From the NCBI RefSeq assembly GCF_007995085.1, contig NZ_VOQS01000003.1, forward strand, positions 2,170,001-2,234,000: a stretch of 64,000 bases of DNA, written 5' to 3'. The notes under the pieces are model-generated. The model worked only from the letters and a program-made list of their open reading frames with translations, ran no database searches and was not told the DNA's origin. The translations under genes were made by a program, and so were the position numbers. Positions 45,720 to 55,031 of this stretch are shown one piece after another. Each line of letters begins with the position of its first letter. The first letter of the stretch is position 1. Origin of the DNA: Paraburkholderia azotifigens (GTDB taxonomy: Bacteria; Pseudomonadota; Gammaproteobacteria; Burkholderiales; Burkholderiaceae).

Positions 45720-45738
45720 AGGATCTGAAGGATCTGAA
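45712..45738. repeat. Triplicated GGATCTGAA spanning the lactonase stop codon
   Basis: Three exact 9-bp units. Each carries TGA in the lactonase frame, so the gene ends in three successive stop codons (45717-45719, then every 9 bp). Probably replication slippage. Confidence 0.9.
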
Positions 45739-45767
45739 GCATCCGCAAGCATGAGAAGGAGGCGAGG

Positions 45768-47309
45768 GTGCAGCAACAGCAACACGAACACACTCATGAC
45801 GTGCCGAGGCTCGAACTGCGGCATGCGAGCAAGACCTTCGGGCGCGTGCGCGCGCTGTCGGACGGCGAACTCGTGCTCTGGCCCGGCGAAGTGCATGCAC
45901 TGCTCGGCGAGAACGGCGCGGGCAAATCGACGCTCGTGAAAATTCTCGCCGGCGTGCATCAGCCGGATGCGGGCGAATTGCGCATCGACGGTATCGAGCG
46001 CCGCTTCGCGACGCCTGCCGAAGCGCGCGATGCGGGACTCGCCGTCATCTATCAGGAACCGACGCTGTTCTTCGATCTGTCGATCGCCGAGAACATCTTC
46101 ATGGGACGGCAGCCCGTCGACCGCTTCGGCCGCATCCAGCACGATGCGATGCACAAGGAAGTGGACGGACTGCTGGCGTCGCTCGGCGTCGATCTGCGCG
46201 CGGACCGCCTCGTGCGCGGGCTGTCGATCGCCGATCAGCAGGTGATCGAGATCGCGAAAGCGCTGTCGTTGAACGCGAACGTGCTGATCATGGACGAGCC
46301 GACGGCGGCGCTGTCGCTGCCGGAAGTGGAACGGCTGTTCGCGATCGTGCGCAAGCTGCGCGAGCGTGACGTCGCGATCCTGTTCATCACGCACCGGCTC
46401 GACGAAGTGTTCGCGTTGACGCAGCACGTCACGATCATGCGCGACGGCGCGAAGGTGTTCGATGCGCCGACTTCGGACATGACAACGGAGTCGGTGGTCG
46501 CGAAGATGGTCGGGCGCGATCTGGAGACGTTCTATCCGAAGGCGGACGTGACGCCAGGCGACGTGCGTCTGTCGGTGCGCAATCTGACGCGCACCGGCGT
46601 GTTCAAGGATATTTCGTTCGATGTGCGCGCAGGAGAAATCGTCGCGCTGGCGGGCCTGGTCGGCGCGGGCCGCAGCGAAGTGGCGCGCGCGATCTTCGGC
46701 ATCGATCCCATCGATTCGGGCGACGTGCAGATCGCGGGCAAGCGGCTCGCGACGGGCAATCCCGCTGCCGCTGTGCGCGCGGGCCTTGCGCTCGTGCCGG
46801 AAGACCGCCGTCAGCAAGGACTCGCGCTGGAGTTGAGCATCGCGCGCAATGCGTCGATGACGGTGCTCGGACGGCTCGTGCGTCACGGTCTCATCTCGAC
46901 GCGCAGCGAAACGCAGCTCGCCACGCGCTGGGGCACACGCCTGCGCCTGAAGGCGAGCGATCCGTCCGCGCCTGTCGGCACGCTGTCGGGCGGCAACCAG
47001 CAGAAAGTGGTGCTCGGCAAGTGGCTCGCGACGGGCCCGAAGGTGCTGATCATCGACGAGCCGACGCGCGGCATCGATGTCGGCGCGAAGGCCGAAGTGT
47101 ATGGCGCGCTGTCCGAACTCGTACAGGAAGGCATGGCCGTGCTGATGATTTCGAGCGAACTGCCCGAAGTGCTCGGCATGGCCGACCGCGTGCTCGTGAT
47201 GCACGAAGGCCGCATCACCGCGGAGATTTCACGCGCCGACGCGAGCGAGGAGCGGATCATGAGCGCGGCACTCGGGCAATCGGCGGCACTACTGGGGCGC
47301 GCAGCATGA
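45768..47309 (+). CDS. rhaT: L-rhamnose ABC importer, double ATPase subunit
   Basis: A 513-residue sugar ABC ATPase with two nucleotide-binding halves: N-half GENGAGKST (Walker A), [24 protein letters not shown] and MDEPTAAL; C-half [29 protein letters not shown] and [13 protein letters not shown]. This is the CUT2 arrangement used for ribose, xylose and rhamnose. GTG 45768 is preferred since AAGGAGGCGAGG precedes it. It overlaps the first permease start by 4 bp. Named after the Rhizobium rhaT by position; substrate not proven. Confidence 0.88.
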   Translation: MQQQQHEHTHDVPRLELRHASKTFGRVRALSDGELVLWPGEVHALLGENGAGKSTLVKILAGVHQPDAGELRIDGIERRFATPAEARDAGLAVIYQEPTLFFDLSIAENIFMGRQPVDRFGRIQHDAMHKEVDGLLASLGVDLRADRLVRGLSIADQQVIEIAKALSLNANVLIMDEPTAALSLPEVERLFAIVRKLRERDVAILFITHRLDEVFALTQHVTIMRDGAKVFDAPTSDMTTESVVAKMVGRDLETFYPKADVTPGDVRLSVRNLTRTGVFKDISFDVRAGEIVALAGLVGAGRSEVARAIFGIDPIDSGDVQIAGKRLATGNPAAAVRAGLALVPEDRRQQGLALELSIARNASMTVLGRLVRHGLISTRSETQLATRWGTRLRLKASDPSAPVGTLSGGNQQKVVLGKWLATGPKVLIIDEPTRGIDVGAKAEVYGALSELVQEGMAVLMISSELPEVLGMADRVLVMHEGRITAEISRADASEERIMSAALGQSAALLGRAA

Positions 47310-48367
47310 TCCGTCATTCGACTCATTCAAACGCAGCGTCCATCGAGCACGCGCCGCTGCAGCGCACGCGTTCGGGACCGGGCGGCATCGTCGGCGCGCT
47401 CGCGAAGAGCCGCGAGACCACGCTTTTCGTGGTGCTGATCCTGCTGATACTCGGCACGTCGCTCGCGCGGCCGCAGTTCCTGAATCTGCAGAATCTGCGC
47501 GACGTGCTGCTCAACGTGTCGATCATCAGCTTGCTCACGGCGGGCATGACGGTCGTGATCCTGATGCGGCATATCGATCTGTCCGTCGGTTCGACGGTCG
47601 GGATCAGTGCATACGCGGTGGGCAGCCTGTATGTGGCGTTTCCGCATATGCCCGTGCTCGTCGCGCTGCTGGCGGGCGTCGCGATCGGGCTGGTCGCGGG
47701 CGGCATCAATGCGCTGCTCATCGCGGTGGGGCGCGTGCCTTCGCTGGTCGCGACCCTGTCGACGCTCTACATTTTTCGCGGTGCGGACTATGCGTGGGTG
47801 CACGGCGGCCAGATCAACGCCACGAGTCTGCCCGAGGCCTATTCGCGTCTCGCGACGGGCACGCTGCTCGGCATTCCGACGCTCGCGCTGATCGCCGCCG
47901 TCGTGCTGTTCGCATTGTCGTTCTATCTGAAGCACTTCCGCGCGGGACGCGAGCACTACGCGATCGGCTCGAACCCGGAAGCCGCGCGGCTGGCAGGCGT
48001 CAACGTCGAGCGGCGCGTGATGTCGGGTTTTCTGCTGTCGGGCGCGATTGCAGGTTTCGCGGGCGCGCTATGGCTCGCGCGTTTCGGCACCGTCGACGCC
48101 AGCACTGCGAAGGGCATCGAACTGCAGGTCGTCGCGGCCGCCGTGGTCGGCAGCGTGGCGATCTCGGGCGGCGTCGGCACGATCCTCGGCGCGACGCTCG
48201 GTGCGCTCGTGCTCGGTGTGATCAGCATCGCGCTCGTCGTGCTGCACGTGTCGCCGTTCTGGGAGCAGGCGATCGAAGGCGCGCTGATCGTCGCGGCCAT
48301 TGCCGCCGATACATTGCTCGCCCGCTCCGTCGCCAAACGCATGATGAGGAAACGCGATCATGGCTAA
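47306..48367 (+). CDS. rhaP: L-rhamnose ABC importer, permease 1
   Basis: A 353-residue CUT2 permease with about eight or nine helices. [18 protein letters not shown] and [17 protein letters not shown] (loop contacting the ATPase) are the family's standard motifs. Its ATG overlaps the ATPase stop (ATGA). It pairs with the second permease, which starts 8 bp before this gene ends. Substrate assignment follows the operon. Confidence 0.86.
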   Translation: MIRHSTHSNAASIEHAPLQRTRSGPGGIVGALAKSRETTLFVVLILLILGTSLARPQFLNLQNLRDVLLNVSIISLLTAGMTVVILMRHIDLSVGSTVGISAYAVGSLYVAFPHMPVLVALLAGVAIGLVAGGINALLIAVGRVPSLVATLSTLYIFRGADYAWVHGGQINATSLPEAYSRLATGTLLGIPTLALIAAVVLFALSFYLKHFRAGREHYAIGSNPEAARLAGVNVERRVMSGFLLSGAIAGFAGALWLARFGTVDASTAKGIELQVVAAAVVGSVAISGGVGTILGATLGALVLGVISIALVVLHVSPFWEQAIEGALIVAAIAADTLLARSVAKRMMRKRDHG

Positions 48368-49388
48368 ACCCGATTCCGCGCTGCTCACGCGCAAACGCGA
48401 AACGCCGCTGCGCTGGGAGACCCTGCTGGTGGTCGTGCTGATTGCGTCGCTCGGTCTGGGGCGCGTGCTGTCGCCCGTGTTCCTGACGGGTGCGAACCTC
48501 AGCAACGTACTGGCCGACCTGACCGAGATCGCGCTGATGGCGCTGCCGATGACGCTGGTCATCGTCGCGGCGGATATTGATCTCTCTGTGGCATCGGTGC
48601 TCGGCGCGTCGAGCGCGCTGATGGGCGTGCTGTGGCATATGGGCCTGCCGATGCCCGCCGTGATCGCGCTCGTGCTGATGTTCGGCATGATTGCCGGGCT
48701 GTTCAACGGCCTCGTGATCGTCAGGCTGAATCTGCCTTCGCTCGCCGTGACGATCGGCACGCTCGCGCTGTTTCGCGGGCTCTCGTATGTGCTGCTCGGC
48801 GATCAGGCCGTCGCGGATTTTCCCGCGGGCTATACGGCGTTCGGCATGGATACGCTGTTCGGCACGTTCATCCCGCTGCCGTTCGTGATCGTCATCGTGT
48901 GCGCGGTGCTGTTCACCGTGCTGCTGCAGGCGACGGCGTTCGGCCGCAGCCTCTACGCGATCGGCGCGAACCCGACGGCGGCCGCGTTCTCGGGCATCGA
49001 GGTCGCGAAGGTGCGGCTGCGTCTGTTCGTGCTGTCGGGCTTCATGAGCGCGCTCGCGGGCATCGTCTACACGCTGCGCTTCACGAGCGCGCGCGGCGAC
49101 AACGGCGAAGGCTTCGAGCTGTCGGTGATCGCGGCCGTGCTGTTCGGCGGCGTGAGCATTTTCGGCGGACGCGGGTCGATGGTCGGCGTGCTGCTGTCGC
49201 TGCTGATCATCGGCGTATTGAAGAACGCGCTCACGCTCGACGACGTATCGAGCGAAACGCTGACTATCGTCACGGGCGCACTGCTGCTCGCATCGGTGCT
49301 GATTCCGAATCTGGTCGCACGCTGGCGCGCAATGCGCGACCGCAAGCTGATTGCCGCACAGACGTTGACGAAACCGGCTGCGCCGTGA
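48360..49388 (+). CDS. rhaQ: L-rhamnose ABC importer, permease 2
   Basis: A 342-residue CUT2 permease with the same fold as its neighbour: ADIDLSVASVLGASSALMG and GANPTAAAFSGIEVAKVRLRLFVLSGF (ATPase-contacting loop). Its start overlaps the first permease by 8 bp, so the two are translated as a pair and probably form a heterodimeric channel. Confidence 0.86.
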   Translation: MAKPDSALLTRKRETPLRWETLLVVVLIASLGLGRVLSPVFLTGANLSNVLADLTEIALMALPMTLVIVAADIDLSVASVLGASSALMGVLWHMGLPMPAVIALVLMFGMIAGLFNGLVIVRLNLPSLAVTIGTLALFRGLSYVLLGDQAVADFPAGYTAFGMDTLFGTFIPLPFVIVIVCAVLFTVLLQATAFGRSLYAIGANPTAAAFSGIEVAKVRLRLFVLSGFMSALAGIVYTLRFTSARGDNGEGFELSVIAAVLFGGVSIFGGRGSMVGVLLSLLIIGVLKNALTLDDVSSETLTIVTGALLLASVLIPNLVARWRAMRDRKLIAAQTLTKPAAP

Positions 49389-49455
49389 CATCGCGCGGCA
49401 TGCCGTTCAAACCCACCGGACACCCAAAGTCCGAATCACCACGAGGAGACAGGAG

Positions 49456-50463
49456 ATGAACAAACCACTGCGTCACGCGGGAGCGATGATGCTCTGCGCG
49501 GCCATGCTCGGCGTCAGCGTCGCGGCGGCCGCGGCCGGCATCAAGCCCGATCTGAAAATCGCGTTCGTGCCGAAGCAGATCAACAACCCGTACGAAGTGA
49601 TCGCCGACGACGGCGGCATGGCCGCGATCAAGGAGTTCAAGGGGCAGGGGAAGGTGGTGGGTCCGTCGGACGCGGGTGCGTCGTCGCAGGTGTCGTACAT
49701 CAACACGCTGACGACGCAGCGCCAGGACGCGATCGTCATCGCCGCGAACGATGCGAACGCGCTCGTGCCGTACCTGAAGAAAGCGATGTCGCAGGGCATC
49801 AAGGTCGTGACGTTCGACTCCGACACGGCGCCCGACGGCCGCCAGTTGTTCGTGAATCAGGCCAACGCGGAGAGCATCGGGCGCGGCCAGATCCAGCTCG
49901 TGTCGAAGCTGATGGGCGGTGAGGGCGAGTTCGCGATTCTGTCCGCGACGCCCAACGCGACCAATCAGAACACGTGGATCAAGTGGATGCAGGATGAACT
50001 GAAGAAGCCCGAGTATTCGAAGATGAAGCTCGTGAAGATCGCCTACGGCAACGACGACGACCAGAAGTCGTTCGTCGAGACGCAGGGCCTGTTGCAGGCG
50101 TATCCGAACCTGAAGGCGATCGTCGCGCCGACGTCCGTCGGGATCGCCGCGGCCGCACGCTACATCTCGACGTCGTCGAGCAAGGGCAAGGTCGCCGTGA
50201 CGGGTCTCGGCACGCCGAACCAGATGCGCGCGTTCGTCAAGAACGGCACCGTGAAGGCGTTCCAGTTGTGGGATCCGGGCCAGCTGGGCTATCTCGCGGC
50301 GTACGCGGCGGCCAGTCTGGCGTCGGGGGCGATCACGGGCAAGGAAGGCGAATCGTTCGATGCAGGCAAGCTCGGCAAGCGCACGATCGGCGCGCAAGGC
50401 GAGATCATCCTCGGACCGCCGACGACGTTCGACGCAAGCAATATCGACAGCTTCAACTTCTGA
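49456..50463 (+). CDS. rhaS: L-rhamnose ABC importer, periplasmic binding protein
   Basis: A 335-residue periplasmic-binding protein type I. Signal peptide ends near AAAAAGIK (residue about 28), followed by LKIAFVPKQINNPYEVIADDGG. Further features are DAGASSQVSYINTL, VIAANDANALVPYLKKA, VTFDSDTAPDGRQLFVNQ and GTVKAFQLWDPGQLGYLAAYAA. The layout ATPase, permease, permease, binding protein matches known rhaTPQS/rhaSTPQ clusters, with the binding protein last. ATG follows CACGAGGAGACAGGAG. A strong terminator ends the operon. Confidence 0.86.
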   Translation: MNKPLRHAGAMMLCAAMLGVSVAAAAAGIKPDLKIAFVPKQINNPYEVIADDGGMAAIKEFKGQGKVVGPSDAGASSQVSYINTLTTQRQDAIVIAANDANALVPYLKKAMSQGIKVVTFDSDTAPDGRQLFVNQANAESIGRGQIQLVSKLMGGEGEFAILSATPNATNQNTWIKWMQDELKKPEYSKMKLVKIAYGNDDDQKSFVETQGLLQAYPNLKAIVAPTSVGIAAAARYISTSSSKGKVAVTGLGTPNQMRAFVKNGTVKAFQLWDPGQLGYLAAYAAASLASGAITGKEGESFDAGKLGKRTIGAQGEIILGPPTTFDASNIDSFNF

Positions 50464-50487
50464 CGCTACCCCGGCGGGTCGATGTAG

Positions 50488-50521
50488 AAAGGGCCGCTCG
50501 CGTGCCGCGAGCGGCCCTTTT
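50488..50521. terminator. Strong bidirectional terminator between rhaS and the response regulator
   Basis: AAAGGGCCGCTCGCG (50488-50502), loop TGC, CGCGAGCGGCCCTTT (50506-50520), then T. Perfect 15-bp arms with A and T ends on the two strands, placed 25 bp after rhaS and 14 bp before the end of the convergent response-regulator gene. Confidence 0.88.
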
Positions 50522-50534
50522 CACTGGCGTCGCG

Positions 50535-51188
50535 TCACGTGAGCCCGTTTTCCTGCGCGTATTTGACGAGATCGGCGTTCGTTCGCAGAAAGAGCTTCTT
50601 CATGGCCGTGCTCTTCTGCGTGGCGATGGTCGAGATGGACCGGTTCACCTGACGCGCAATCGCAGTCAGCGACGCCCCCGACGCGAACAGGCGGATTACC
50701 TCCAGTTCCTTTTTCGTCAAGGCGTTCTTGCCGCCGTCCTTGCCGTTCGGCAGCTGCTGCAGACGCGCGCGGATCTTCTCTGAGAAGTAGGGCCGCCGAT
50801 GATGCATGATTTCGAGCGCGGCCGAACGGAATTCCTCGACGCCTTCGCATTTGTCGACGATGCCCGCAATGCCCGAGCGGGATAAGCGCGCGAGTACGTC
50901 GTCATTGTTAAGCATGGTGAACACGACGATGGGAATGTCCGGGTGCTGCCTGCGCAACTGGCCGATCAGGCTGAGGCCGTCGGCGTCGCGTTGGCCTGTG
51001 TCCATCGTGAAGTCGGTGATGACGAGATCCCAGTTGCTCTTCGACAGCACGCTGAGCAGTTCGGTGCCGGACTTGACGGCGGCATCGACTGAAAAGCCGG
51101 GAAGTTCGTTCAATGCATGGATGACAGCGTGGCGGATGACGGGGTGGTCGTCGGCGATGACAATCCTGAAGTCGCGGGTGGCATTCAT
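50535..51188 (-). CDS. Orphan response regulator, NarL/FixJ-type
   Basis: A 217-residue response regulator. Receiver domain (residues about 7-130): acidic pocket IADDHP, phospho-acceptor Asp59 in VITDFTMD, then VVFTMLNNDD and VDKCEG (conserved Lys). LuxR-type HTH (about 150-215): LTKKELEVIRLFASGASLTAIARQVNRSISTIATQKSTAMKKL. It resembles RcsB. No histidine kinase gene is nearby. The linker is short and basic. Target genes unknown. Confidence 0.86.
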   Translation of the reverse strand: MNATRDFRIVIADDHPVIRHAVIHALNELPGFSVDAAVKSGTELLSVLSKSNWDLVITDFTMDTGQRDADGLSLIGQLRRQHPDIPIVVFTMLNNDDVLARLSRSGIAGIVDKCEGVEEFRSAALEIMHHRRPYFSEKIRARLQQLPNGKDGGKNALTKKELEVIRLFASGASLTAIARQVNRSISTIATQKSTAMKKLFLRTNADLVKYAQENGLT

Positions 51189-51602
51189 GATGAGGGCTGG
51201 CGGCGTCGGTGACGCGCGCTATGCGTGTGAGAATTCGATGATGCAAGGCGCGCCGTTCTGAAGCGAGTTGCGCATTATCCAGTGTCGCGCGTGAGATTGA
51301 AACAGATATCGTGAGGAAAGCGAATGGATGCGTCGATGTGTTACGCCAGTTGGCTGTCGTACGACGGATGAATGACTAGAAGAAATCCGACGGCGAAATG
51401 GATTCCATCGATGAAACTGGTTCGTGGAAGGTGCGACCGCGAATCGCGCGAAAACACTCCGTGGTAAAGAAGTGTCAAGAATGAAGTGCGCCTCGCGCAA
51501 GACGTCAACGCTTCGCGAGACGGTGCGTTTAGAGCGATGACCCTATCCGGTCAGGCGGCAAGCGAGCCGTCAGTCAACAACCAAAGGTTTGAGGAATCAA
51601 GC
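51189..51602. other. Intergenic region upstream of the His/Lys-rich peptide gene
   Basis: No gene seen; the open frames here have no recognisable content. It should hold the promoters of the response regulator (minus) and of the peptide gene (plus). No clear palindrome noted. Confidence 0.4.
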
Positions 51603-51824
51603 ATGAACAAGCACATCATCGCTGCCGCACTGGCAGGTCTGTTCTCGATCGCGGCATTCGCGCAGGCATCGGCTCCCGCGGCTACGGAAGCAGCACCGGC
51701 AGCCGCATCGGCGCCCGTTGCCAAGCACCACGCGAAGAAGCACCACGCAAAGAAGCACCACGCGCACAAGAAGGCAGCGCCCGTCAAGGCAGCCAGCGAC
51801 GAAGCGGCATCGGCAGCTCAGTAA
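51603..51824 (+). CDS. Small secreted His/Lys-rich peptide
   Basis: A 73-residue protein. Residues 1-22 are a Sec signal (MNKHIIAAALAGLFSIAAFAQA), then an Ala/Pro linker and a repeated block KHHAKKHHAKKHHAHKK (about 40-56), with a short Ala/Glu tail. The His pairs could bind Ni, Co, Cu or Zn, or the whole peptide could be basic and surface-active. Proteins of this kind are widespread in Burkholderiaceae, with no defined role. Own terminator downstream. The ATG at 51603 follows TTTGAGGAATCAAGC. Confidence 0.72.
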   Translation: MNKHIIAAALAGLFSIAAFAQASAPAATEAAPAAASAPVAKHHAKKHHAKKHHAHKKAAPVKAASDEAASAAQ

Positions 51825-51849
51825 TTAGCGCATTGCGCTGATACGAAAG

Positions 51850-51893
51850 GAGGAAGCGCGGACTGTGGGTCCGCCTTCCTCTTTTGTTTTTTG
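51850..51893 (+). terminator. Terminator after the His/Lys-rich peptide gene
   Basis: GAGGAAG..GCGGAC (starting 51850) pairs with GTCCGC..CTTCCTC (ending about 51881), with one bulged base, then TTTT and a second T-run. Likely also protects against read-through into the convergent dapA-like gene. Confidence 0.75.
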
Positions 51894-51895
51894 CC

Positions 51896-52828
51896 TCAAC
51901 GGCGCAAGCTGCGCTGGTCTGCAAACGGACCGAGCGCTAAAGCAAAGCGGCGCGCACACGCGAGTCCGAATTCCGTCGGACGCATGCCGCGATCGTGCTC
52001 GACATCGAAACCCATGCGCCACGCCGCAATGCGTTTGCCATAGCACGTCAGCGCGTCGAGCGACTGCATCACGAACACGATCGAGGGCAGTATCCGTTCG
52101 TAAAGGGTGCGTGCACGGTCTTCATCGCCTTCCGCAAACGCGCTGTAAATAGCGGCTTGCCAGTCGAACGAATCGGGCGCGACGATTAGCCCCGCGCAGC
52201 CGGCGCGCAGATTATCGATCGACTCCTGTCCGCCGCGTCCGTTGAAAACGGGTAGCACGCTGCCCTGTTCGCGCAAGCGTTCTATCGTCGATTGAATGAC
52301 AGTCGCCGGGCCTTCGCCTTTGAGCCACTGAAATGGCGCGCATTGCGTTGCAAGCGTCACCAGCGATTGCGCCGACAAACCCACACCGAGATATTCAGGC
52401 GCATTCTGAATGCCGACGGGCACGTGTACGCGCCGCATCACATCGGCGAAAAAATCGAAGTAGAACGATTCGGGTTGATCACGCGACGACGGCGGCTGCA
52501 GGATCAGCGACGACGCGCCGTGATCGACAGCATGGTCGGCCAATGCGAGTTGCGCGTCGACGGTGTCGCCTGAAATAGTCACGGCGAACGGCACCCGATG
52601 CGCGACGTGCTCGCCCGTCCACGCGATGAAGCGCTGCTTCTCTTCGAGCGACAGACGGTTCACTTCCGTAGCAAGACCGAGTATCACGATGCCGTTCGCG
52701 CCCGCTTCGACCGTGCGATCGACCTGCGTGCGAACGGCGCGCGGATCGAGCGCATTGTTGGCATCGAAGTACGCGTAAAGCACGGGCCACATGCCGCGCG
52801 GCGCGAAGGCTACGGGTCGGGTCGCCAT
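51896..52828 (-). CDS. DapA/NAL-family protein, 2-keto-3-deoxy-sugar-acid dehydratase or aldolase candidate
   Basis: A 310-residue TIM-barrel class I aldolase-superfamily enzyme with Schiff-base Lys170 (FQWLKGEG), GIVILGLATEVNRLSLEEK near residue 46, and PVGIQNAPEYLG. The family includes L-2-keto-3-deoxyarabonate dehydratase, which would fit the sugar-acid dehydratase gene six bases upstream. Aldolase or dehydratase cannot be told apart by eye. Probably makes 2-oxoglutarate semialdehyde from the 2-keto-3-deoxy acid. Confidence 0.8.
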   Translation of the reverse strand: MATRPVAFAPRGMWPVLYAYFDANNALDPRAVRTQVDRTVEAGANGIVILGLATEVNRLSLEEKQRFIAWTGEHVAHRVPFAVTISGDTVDAQLALADHAVDHGASSLILQPPSSRDQPESFYFDFFADVMRRVHVPVGIQNAPEYLGVGLSAQSLVTLATQCAPFQWLKGEGPATVIQSTIERLREQGSVLPVFNGRGGQESIDNLRAGCAGLIVAPDSFDWQAAIYSAFAEGDEDRARTLYERILPSIVFVMQSLDALTCYGKRIAAWRMGFDVEHDRGMRPTEFGLACARRFALALGPFADQRSLRR

Positions 52829-52834
52829 CGTGGG

Positions 52835-54547
52835 TCAGTGCGAATCGCGCGGCACGGGCGCACCACTCGCGCCCACGAGAAAGTCGAGATCCGCGCCCTG
52901 ATCCGCTTGCAGCACGTGTTCGACGTAGAGGCGGTAATAGCCGCGCGCGGGCAGTTCGGGCGCTTGCCAGGCGGCGCGCCGCCGTTCGAGTTCTTCATTC
53001 CGTACGTCCAGATGCAGGCGTCGCGCGGCGACATCGAGTTCGATCATGTCGCCCGTCTGCACGAGCGCAAGCGGTCCGCCTGCCGCCGCTTCGGGCGACA
53101 CGTGCAGCACGACGGCGCCATACGCGGTGCCGCTCATGCGGCCATCGGAGATGCGGACCATGTCGGTGATGCCTTTTTGCAGCACTTTTTTCGGCAACGG
53201 CATGTTGCCGACTTCGGCGAATCCCGGATAGCCCTTCGGCCCCGCACCTTTGAGCACCATTACGCAGTGTTCGTCGATGTCGAGCGATTCGTCGTCGACC
53301 TTCGCATGCAGTTCTTCGACGTTCTCGAACACCACCGCGCGCCCGCGATGCTTCAGCAGCGAAGCCGTCGCTGCCGACGGCTTGATCACCGCGCCATCTG
53401 GCGCGAGATTGCCGCGCAATACCGCGATGCCCGCTTGCGGCTTGAAGGGCGCTGCGAAAGTCGTGATGACTTTCTGATCGTAATTCGGTGCTTCGCAGAC
53501 GTTGTCCCAGATGCTTTTGCCGTTGACCGTCAACGCGTCGCGATGCAGAAGCCCTTGCTCGCCGAGTTGCCGCAATACGGCAGGCAAGCCGCCCGCGTAG
53601 TAGAAATCTTCCATCAGGTACTCGCCCGAGGGCTGCAGATTCACGAGACACGGCACATCGGAGCCCAGCTCCCAGTCGTCGAGCGCGAGATCGACACCGA
53701 TGCGCCGCGCGAGTGCAATCAGATGCACGACGGCGTTCGTCGATCCGCCGATCGCCGCGTTCGTGCGGATCGCATTTTCGAAGGCTTCGCGCGTGAGGAT
53801 CTTGTCCATCGTCACATCGTCGCGGACCATCTCGACGATACGGCGGCCCGCGAGATGCGCGAGCACCTGGCGGCGCGCATCGACGGCGGGAATGGCCGCA
53901 TTGTGCGGCAGACCGATGCCGAGCGATTCGACCATCGACGCCATCGTCGACGCCGTGCCCATCGTCATGCAATGACCGCGTGAACGGTTCATGCACGATT
54001 CGGCATCGATGAACTCCTGCTGGCTCATCGTGCCTGCGCGCACTTCCTCGGACATCTGCCATACGCCCGTGCCCGAGCCGATCGTGCGGCCGCGAAAGCG
54101 GCCATTGAGCATCGGTCCGCCCGACACGGCGAGCGCTGGCAGATTGCACGACGCCGCGCCCATCAGCAGTGCAGGCGTGGTCTTGTCGCAACCGACGAGC
54201 AGGATCACGCCGTCGAGCGGATTGCCGCGTATCGACTCCTCGACGTCCATCGAAGCGAGGTTGCGAAACAGCATCGCCGTGGGCCGCAGATTCGATTCTC
54301 CCAGCGACATTACGGGGAATTCGAGCGGCAGCCCGCCCGCTTCGCGCACGCCGCGTTTGACGTACTCCGCGAGTTCGCGGAAGTGGGCGTTGCAGGGCGT
54401 CAGTTCGGACCACGTATTGCAGATGCCGATAACGGGGCGGCCATCGAATTCGTCGTGCGGAATGCCCTGATTCTTCATCCACGAACGATGAATGAAGCCG
54501 TCCTTGTCGTTGCGGCCGAACCAGCTTTGCGAGCGGAGTTTGCGCAT
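52835..54547 (-). CDS. IlvD/Edd-family sugar-acid dehydratase, L-arabonate-dehydratase-like
   Basis: A 570-residue protein with the Fe-S dehydratase core: CNTWSELTPCNAHF (about 46-60), GVILLVGCDKTTPALLMGAASCN (cluster cysteine), SGGPMLNGRFRGRTIGSGTGVW, SCMNRSRGHCMTMGTASTMASM (second cysteine pair), GGSTNAVVHLIALA, and DGRMSGTAYGAVVLHVSPEAAAGGPLALV. It resembles L-arabonate dehydratase more than IlvD proper (DYFYAGG and QADQGADLDFLVG near the C-terminus). ATG 54547 follows GGGAGACCCC. First gene of a two-gene operon with the DapA-like gene. Confidence 0.86.
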   Translation of the reverse strand: MRKLRSQSWFGRNDKDGFIHRSWMKNQGIPHDEFDGRPVIGICNTWSELTPCNAHFRELAEYVKRGVREAGGLPLEFPVMSLGESNLRPTAMLFRNLASMDVEESIRGNPLDGVILLVGCDKTTPALLMGAASCNLPALAVSGGPMLNGRFRGRTIGSGTGVWQMSEEVRAGTMSQQEFIDAESCMNRSRGHCMTMGTASTMASMVESLGIGLPHNAAIPAVDARRQVLAHLAGRRIVEMVRDDVTMDKILTREAFENAIRTNAAIGGSTNAVVHLIALARRIGVDLALDDWELGSDVPCLVNLQPSGEYLMEDFYYAGGLPAVLRQLGEQGLLHRDALTVNGKSIWDNVCEAPNYDQKVITTFAAPFKPQAGIAVLRGNLAPDGAVIKPSAATASLLKHRGRAVVFENVEELHAKVDDESLDIDEHCVMVLKGAGPKGYPGFAEVGNMPLPKKVLQKGITDMVRISDGRMSGTAYGAVVLHVSPEAAAGGPLALVQTGDMIELDVAARRLHLDVRNEELERRRAAWQAPELPARGYYRLYVEHVLQADQGADLDFLVGASGAPVPRDSH

Positions 54548-55031
54548 GGGGTCTCCCGTTTCTGCTTCGTTTTTCGTGCGTTGCTTCGGGCTGTGCTTCG
54601 TGCTGTGCGACGTATCGCGGTTGCGAATCCAGCTTAGCCCATTCATCGCACGACACGGCGCGATTCGATGTGTCTCGCACGTTGACCGCGCGATGCGGTT
54701 GCATCGCAACAGATCCCGCAACCTGTCCGCCGATGATCGCGTCGCACGTGCCATCCTTGTCGCGCAAGCCGGCGGGCGCGGTCCCTGCGTTGCTCATCGG
54801 ACGGGGACCATCGAATATGCGACACGCGCCGCGCCCCATCCCGCATCGCAGCATTGCTGCAAACCCTTGCCGCACAACGCTCAGACAAGTCCGCTAACGC
54901 CCGTTCGTTTTCGGCTGTGTCGCATTTCCGCAAGCGTCTGTCGCAATTAGTCGCCTAGGCGGAGTTTTTTCTGGCAACTATGTAGTCACACATGTGCGGG
55001 CCGGCGCCCGCACCACGAGGAGATGGACTCG
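54548..55031. promoter_or_regulatory. Divergent control region of sugar-acid and choline genes
   Basis: About 480 bp. Near the choline side: direct repeats TGTCGCA (54918-54924 and 54939-54945), exactly 21 bp apart, followed by AATTAGTCGC; then a hairpin GTGCGGGC (54994-55001)/GCCCGCAC (55006-55013) ending four bases before the Shine-Dalgarno GAGGAG (55017-55022). The same repeat pattern lies upstream of the GlxA-type gene (57084). The rest shows nothing clear. Confidence 0.55.
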
